Below are positions 3,883 to 7,527 of a stretch of 7,527 bases of DNA, in pieces. Below the pieces are notes generated by a model that ran no database searches, was not told the DNA's origin, and saw only the letters and a list, made by a program, of their open reading frames with translations. The translations under genes were made by a program, and so were the position numbers. Position 1 is the stretch's first letter. Every line of letters starts with the position of its first letter. Origin of the DNA: an uncultured Clostridium sp. (GTDB lineage Bacteria; Bacillota; Clostridia; Clostridiales; Clostridiaceae); NCBI GenBank assembly GCA_946575275.1, contig CAMNZV010000079.1, positions 1-7,527 of the forward strand, read 5' to 3'.

Positions 3883-6800
3883 ATGGTACATCCTGTCCAA
3901 GTTGGGAAAAGAACAAGAATGAGTTTTGGTAAGGTTAAAGATGTATGTGACATGCCAAACTTAATAGAAGTTCAATTAGATTCATATCAGTGGTTTTTGG
4001 ATGAAGGTCTTCACGAAGTTTTTGAAGATATTAATCCTATTAGCAATTTTACTGGAAATTTAGTGCTTGAATTCATTGACTACAAACTTGATGTTAATAA
4101 TATTAAGTATGAAGTTGAAGAATGCAAAGAAAGAGATTCGACATATGCAGCACCATTAAAAGTTTCTGTACGACTTCAAAACATTGAAACTGGAGAAATT
4201 AAAGAACAAGAGGTATTTATGGGAGATTTCCCACTAATGACTGAACAAGGTACATTTGTAATAAATGGTGCTGAAAGAGTTATTGTAAGCCAATTAGTAA
4301 GATCTCCAGGGGTATACTATAATTATACTAGGGATAAAAGTGGTAAAAAGTTATTTTCATCTACTGTTATACCTAATAGAGGTGCATGGCTTGAATACGA
4401 AACAGATTCTAATGATATTATTTATGTAAGAATTGATAAAACAAGAAAATTACCAATTACTATTTTAGCTAGGGCTATGGGGATTGGAACTGATCAAGAA
4501 CTACTAGATTACTTTGGAGAAGACGAAAGATTTAGGGCATCCATAGAGAAAGATAACACTAAAACAAAAGAAGAAGCATTACTAGAAGTATATAAGAGAT
4601 TAAGACCAGGGGAACCACCTACAGTTGATAGTGCGGTATCCTTAATTGATATGTTGTTTTTTGATGCAAAAAGATATGATTTATCAAGAGTTGGTAGATA
4701 TAAGTTTAATAAAAAATTAGCTATTACTCTTAGAATAACAAATCAAGTTGCGGCAAATGACATTATAAATCCATCAACTGGAGAAATAATGGTGGAAAAA
4801 GGCGCAAAAATCAGCAGACTTGTAGCTGAAGACATACAAAATGCTGGGATTAATTCAGTAGATATTCTAGTAGATGACAATATAGTTAGGGTTATAGGTA
4901 ATCATTTTGTTGATATAAATAAATTTATAGATTTCGATATATCAAGTTTAAATATAAAAGAGGCTGTTTATTATCCAGTATTAAAAGAAATATTAGATAA
5001 TAATTCAGATGAGCAGTCAATTAAAGATGAAATAAAAAAGAATATCACAAAGTTAATACCAAAACATATTATTAGAGATGATATATTTGCTACAATAAGT
5101 TATGAACTAGGGTTAGCTTATGATATAGGTTATGTGGATGATATTGACCATTTAGGAAACAGAAGGCTTAGATCTGTAGGGGAACTTCTACAAAATCAAT
5201 TTAGAATTGGTTTGTCAAGGATGGAAAGAGTTGTTAAAGAAAGAATGACAATTCAAGATCAAGAAGCAATAACTCCACAAATGTTAATTAATATAAGACC
5301 AGTAGCGGCGGCGATAAAGGAATTTTTTGGAAGTTCACAGTTGTCACAATTCATGGATCAAACAAATCCATTATCAGAACTTACTCATAAGAGAAGATTA
5401 TCTGCATTAGGACCAGGGGGACTTTCTAGAGAAAGAGCTGGATTCGAAGTAAGAGACGTTCACCATTCACATTATGGAAGAATGTGTCCTATAGAAACAC
5501 CAGAAGGACCAAACATAGGTCTTATAAACTCCTTAGCAACTTTTGCAAGAGTAAATGGTTATGGATTTATAGAAACACCATATAGAGTAGTAGATAAAGC
5601 AAACAAAAGAGCAACAGATGAAATTAGATATTTTACAGCTGATGAAGAAGATTTATATCTAGTCGCCCAAGCAAAAGAACCGTTAGATGAAAATGGGTAT
5701 TTTGTAGATAAAAAGGTAACTGTAAGATATAAAGAAGATACATTAGTAGTTCCAGCTGAAGATGTTGATTTAATAGACGTATCAGCAAGACAAATCGTAT
5801 CAGTTGCAACAGCTATGATACCATTTTTAGAGAATGATGATGCATCAAGAGCCTTAATGGGATCTAACATGCAACGTCAAGCAGTGCCATTACTTAAACC
5901 ACAAGCACCAGTAGTTGGAACTGGTATTGAATTTAAGGCGGCAGTTGATTCAGGTGTATTACCTAAGGTTAGAAACGCAGGTGTTGTTACTTATGTAAGT
6001 GGTAGTGAAGTTAGAGTCAAAAGAGATTCTGATGGAGGCATAGATAAATACAAATTATTAAAGTTTAAAAGAAGTAACTCAGGAACTTGTATTAATCAAA
6101 GACCAATAGTAAGTAAAGGTGAAATTGTATTTAAAAATCAAGTTTTAGCAGATGGACCATCTACAGATCTTGGTGAAATAGCTTTAGGTAAAAATATTAG
6201 AATGGGATTCATTACATGGGAAGGATATAACTATGAAGATGCTATGTTGATTTCTGAAGAGTTAGTTAGAGAAGATGTATTTACTTCTATACATATTGAA
6301 GAATATGAATGTGAAGCTAGAGATACAAAACTTGGGCCAGAAGAAATAACTAGAGATATTCCAAATGTAAGTGAAGATTCATTAAAAGATATTGATGAAA
6401 GAGGAATAATCAGAATAGGTGCTGAAGTTAGATCAGGAGATGTCTTGGTTGGTAAAGTTACGCCAAAGGGGGAAACTGAACTTACAGCTGAAGAAAGACT
6501 ATTAAGGGCTATATTTGGTGAGAAAGCTAGGGAAGTTAGAGATACTTCTTTAAGGGTTCCACATGGTGAAGCAGGAATAATAGTTGATATTAAAGTATTT
6601 ACTAGGGAAAATGGGGATGAATTAAATCCTGGAGTTAATGAACTAGTAAGATGTTACATTGCACAAAAAAGAAAGATTTCAGTTGGAGATAAGATGGCTG
6701 GACGTCATGGTAATAAGGGTGTTATTTCAAGAGTATTACCTGAAGAAGATATGCCATTTTTACCAGATGGAAGACCACTTCAAATATGCTTAAATCCACT

Positions 6801-7527
6801 TGGAGTTCCTTCACGTATGAATATAGGGCAGGTTTTGGAAGTACACTTAGGATGGGCAGCAAGTCAGCTTGGATGGCATATAGCAACTCCAGTTTTTGAT
6901 GGGGCAAGTCAAACTGATATTGAAGAGTGTCTTGTTAATGCTGGTTACAATGCAAATGGTAAAACCATATTATATGATGGAAGAACAGGAGAACCTTTTG
7001 ATAATGAAGTAACTGTTGGGATTATGTATATCTTAAAGTTGGCCCATTTAGTTGATGATAAGATACATGCAAGATCAACAGGTCCATACTCATTGGTTAC
7101 ACAACAACCACTTGGAGGTAAAGCTCAATTTGGTGGGCAAAGATTTGGTGAAATGGAAGTGTGGGCATTAGAAGCTTATGGAGCTGCTCATACATTACAA
7201 GAAATACTAACCTTTAAATCTGATGATGTTGTTGGAAGAGTTAAAACCTATGAAGCAATTGTAAAGGGTGAAAACATTCCAGAACCAGGTGTTCCAGAAT
7301 CTTTTAAAGTACTTATAAAAGAACTTCAAGCTTTATGTTTAGATGTAAGAGTTTTAAATGAAAATAATGAAGAAATTCAATTAAAAGAATTTAATGAAGA
7401 TGAAATGGAAGACTTAGAAGTTAATATTGAAGGTTCAGAAGATATACTTGTTAAGCAAGAAGAAATGGACCGAGATGAAATAGAACAGGATGAAGATAGT
7501 TACACAATGGATGATGACAATGATTCT
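3883..7527 (+). CDS. rpoB: DNA-directed RNA polymerase subunit beta (partial, 3' end outside window)
   Basis: The frame is open without interruption for 1215 codons to the window edge. RpoB forms one pincer and much of the active-site wall of RNA polymerase and the rifampicin pocket. Hallmarks: the N-terminal QLDSYQWFL segment (31-39); [18 protein letters not shown] (129-146); the rifampicin region [20 protein letters not shown] (483-502) followed by [28 protein letters not shown] (536-551); [15 protein letters not shown] (935-949), whose Lys937 and Lys945 match active-site lysines of E. coli; and [21 protein letters not shown] (core [15 protein letters not shown]) near the C-terminal region that meets RpoC. 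The large E. coli lineage insertions are absent. Asp492, His502 and Ser507, the main resistance positions, are wild type. After about residue 1155 the tail becomes very acidic. ATG 3883 follows AAGGGGTGA (3868-3876), and an in-frame TGA lies three codons upstream. A small number of codons probably remain downstream. Confidence 0.99.
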   Translation, partial: MVHPVQVGKRTRMSFGKVKDVCDMPNLIEVQLDSYQWFLDEGLHEVFEDINPISNFTGNLVLEFIDYKLDVNNIKYEVEECKERDSTYAAPLKVSVRLQNIETGEIKEQEVFMGDFPLMTEQGTFVINGAERVIVSQLVRSPGVYYNYTRDKSGKKLFSSTVIPNRGAWLEYETDSNDIIYVRIDKTRKLPITILARAMGIGTDQELLDYFGEDERFRASIEKDNTKTKEEALLEVYKRLRPGEPPTVDSAVSLIDMLFFDAKRYDLSRVGRYKFNKKLAITLRITNQVAANDIINPSTGEIMVEKGAKISRLVAEDIQNAGINSVDILVDDNIVRVIGNHFVDINKFIDFDISSLNIKEAVYYPVLKEILDNNSDEQSIKDEIKKNITKLIPKHIIRDDIFATISYELGLAYDIGYVDDIDHLGNRRLRSVGELLQNQFRIGLSRMERVVKERMTIQDQEAITPQMLINIRPVAAAIKEFFGSSQLSQFMDQTNPLSELTHKRRLSALGPGGLSRERAGFEVRDVHHSHYGRMCPIETPEGPNIGLINSLATFARVNGYGFIETPYRVVDKANKRATDEIRYFTADEEDLYLVAQAKEPLDENGYFVDKKVTVRYKEDTLVVPAEDVDLIDVSARQIVSVATAMIPFLENDDASRALMGSNMQRQAVPLLKPQAPVVGTGIEFKAAVDSGVLPKVRNAGVVTYVSGSEVRVKRDSDGGIDKYKLLKFKRSNSGTCINQRPIVSKGEIVFKNQVLADGPSTDLGEIALGKNIRMGFITWEGYNYEDAMLISEELVREDVFTSIHIEEYECEARDTKLGPEEITRDIPNVSEDSLKDIDERGIIRIGAEVRSGDVLVGKVTPKGETELTAEERLLRAIFGEKAREVRDTSLRVPHGEAGIIVDIKVFTRENGDELNPGVNELVRCYIAQKRKISVGDKMAGRHGNKGVISRVLPEEDMPFLPDGRPLQICLNPLGVPSRMNIGQVLEVHLGWAASQLGWHIATPVFDGASQTDIEECLVNAGYNANGKTILYDGRTGEPFDNEVTVGIMYILKLAHLVDDKIHARSTGPYSLVTQQPLGGKAQFGGQRFGEMEVWALEAYGAAHTLQEILTFKSDDVVGRVKTYEAIVKGENIPEPGVPESFKVLIKELQALCLDVRVLNENNEEIQLKEFNEDEMEDLEVNIEGSEDILVKQEEMDRDEIEQDEDSYTMDDDNDS

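Noticed and set aside
5559..5870. Minus-strand frame of 103 codons inside rpoB, and the other minus-strand frames at 242-451, 1681-1908, 1912-2157, 2138-2380 and 6722-6907
   Set aside because: All lie against conserved plus-strand genes, show low-complexity shadow composition and lack start-site signals.
3883..7527. Possible frameshift or split in rpoB
   Set aside because: Reading codon by codon from 3883 to the end gave one uninterrupted frame with conserved motifs in the expected order.
1..7527. Mobile element, CRISPR array, phage or defence system
   Set aside because: No transposase-like protein, terminal repeats, spaced repeat array or foreign-looking genes were seen; all coding space is core translation and transcription genes.

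Overview
The window is a stretch of the core transcription/translation gene cluster of an AT-rich, low-GC Gram-positive bacterium. The most likely source is a member of the Clostridiaceae (Clostridium or a close relative). This rests on the gene order, the strong AGGAGG-type ribosome binding sites, AT-rich third codon positions, and protein sequences of Bacillota type (NusG with the RNTRGVTGFVG segment, RpoB without the large enterobacterial insertions). The species cannot be named from this. All genes are on the + strand; every sizeable minus-strand reading frame is a shadow of one of them. No mobile element, CRISPR array, tRNA or rRNA gene was seen.

Layout: 1-101 is the 3' end of tuf (EF-Tu). 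A 178-bp spacer follows, with a long hairpin and a sigma-A-type promoter. Then come rpmG (L33), secE, nusG, rplK (L11) and rplA (L1), with no promoter or terminator visible between them, so they look like one operon. A new promoter starts two bases after the rplA stop and drives rplJ (L10) and rplL (L7/L12) through a classic L10 leader with a transcription attenuator. A strong intrinsic terminator closes rplL. A 270-bp intergenic region then carries one good promoter, a possible second -10 box and a GC-rich, potentially structured leader ahead of rpoB. The rpoB frame is open from 3883 to the window edge (1215 codons, no stop yet).

How it works together: the proteins build the ribosomal stalk and L1 arm (L11, L1, L10, L7/L12), the protein export channel (SecE), a transcription elongation factor (NusG) and RNA polymerase beta. 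The non-coding sequence points to layered feedback. Two separate mimics of the 23S rRNA L1-binding site sit before rplK and before rplA. An L10(L12)-type antiterminator/terminator switch sits before rplJ. Much of this is known in kind.

The less ordinary points are: (1) a GAAA-capped hairpin, overlapping a four-codon mini-ORF, between the nusG Shine-Dalgarno sequence and its ATG; (2) a structured-looking rpoB leader with repeated ATTCTCCG and GGAAAGT words that I cannot assign to a known family; (3) loss of the usual KOW glycine in NusG; (4) a near-duplicate start region upstream of secE; (5) inverted repeats overlapping two promoters. I found no wholly new multi-gene system.
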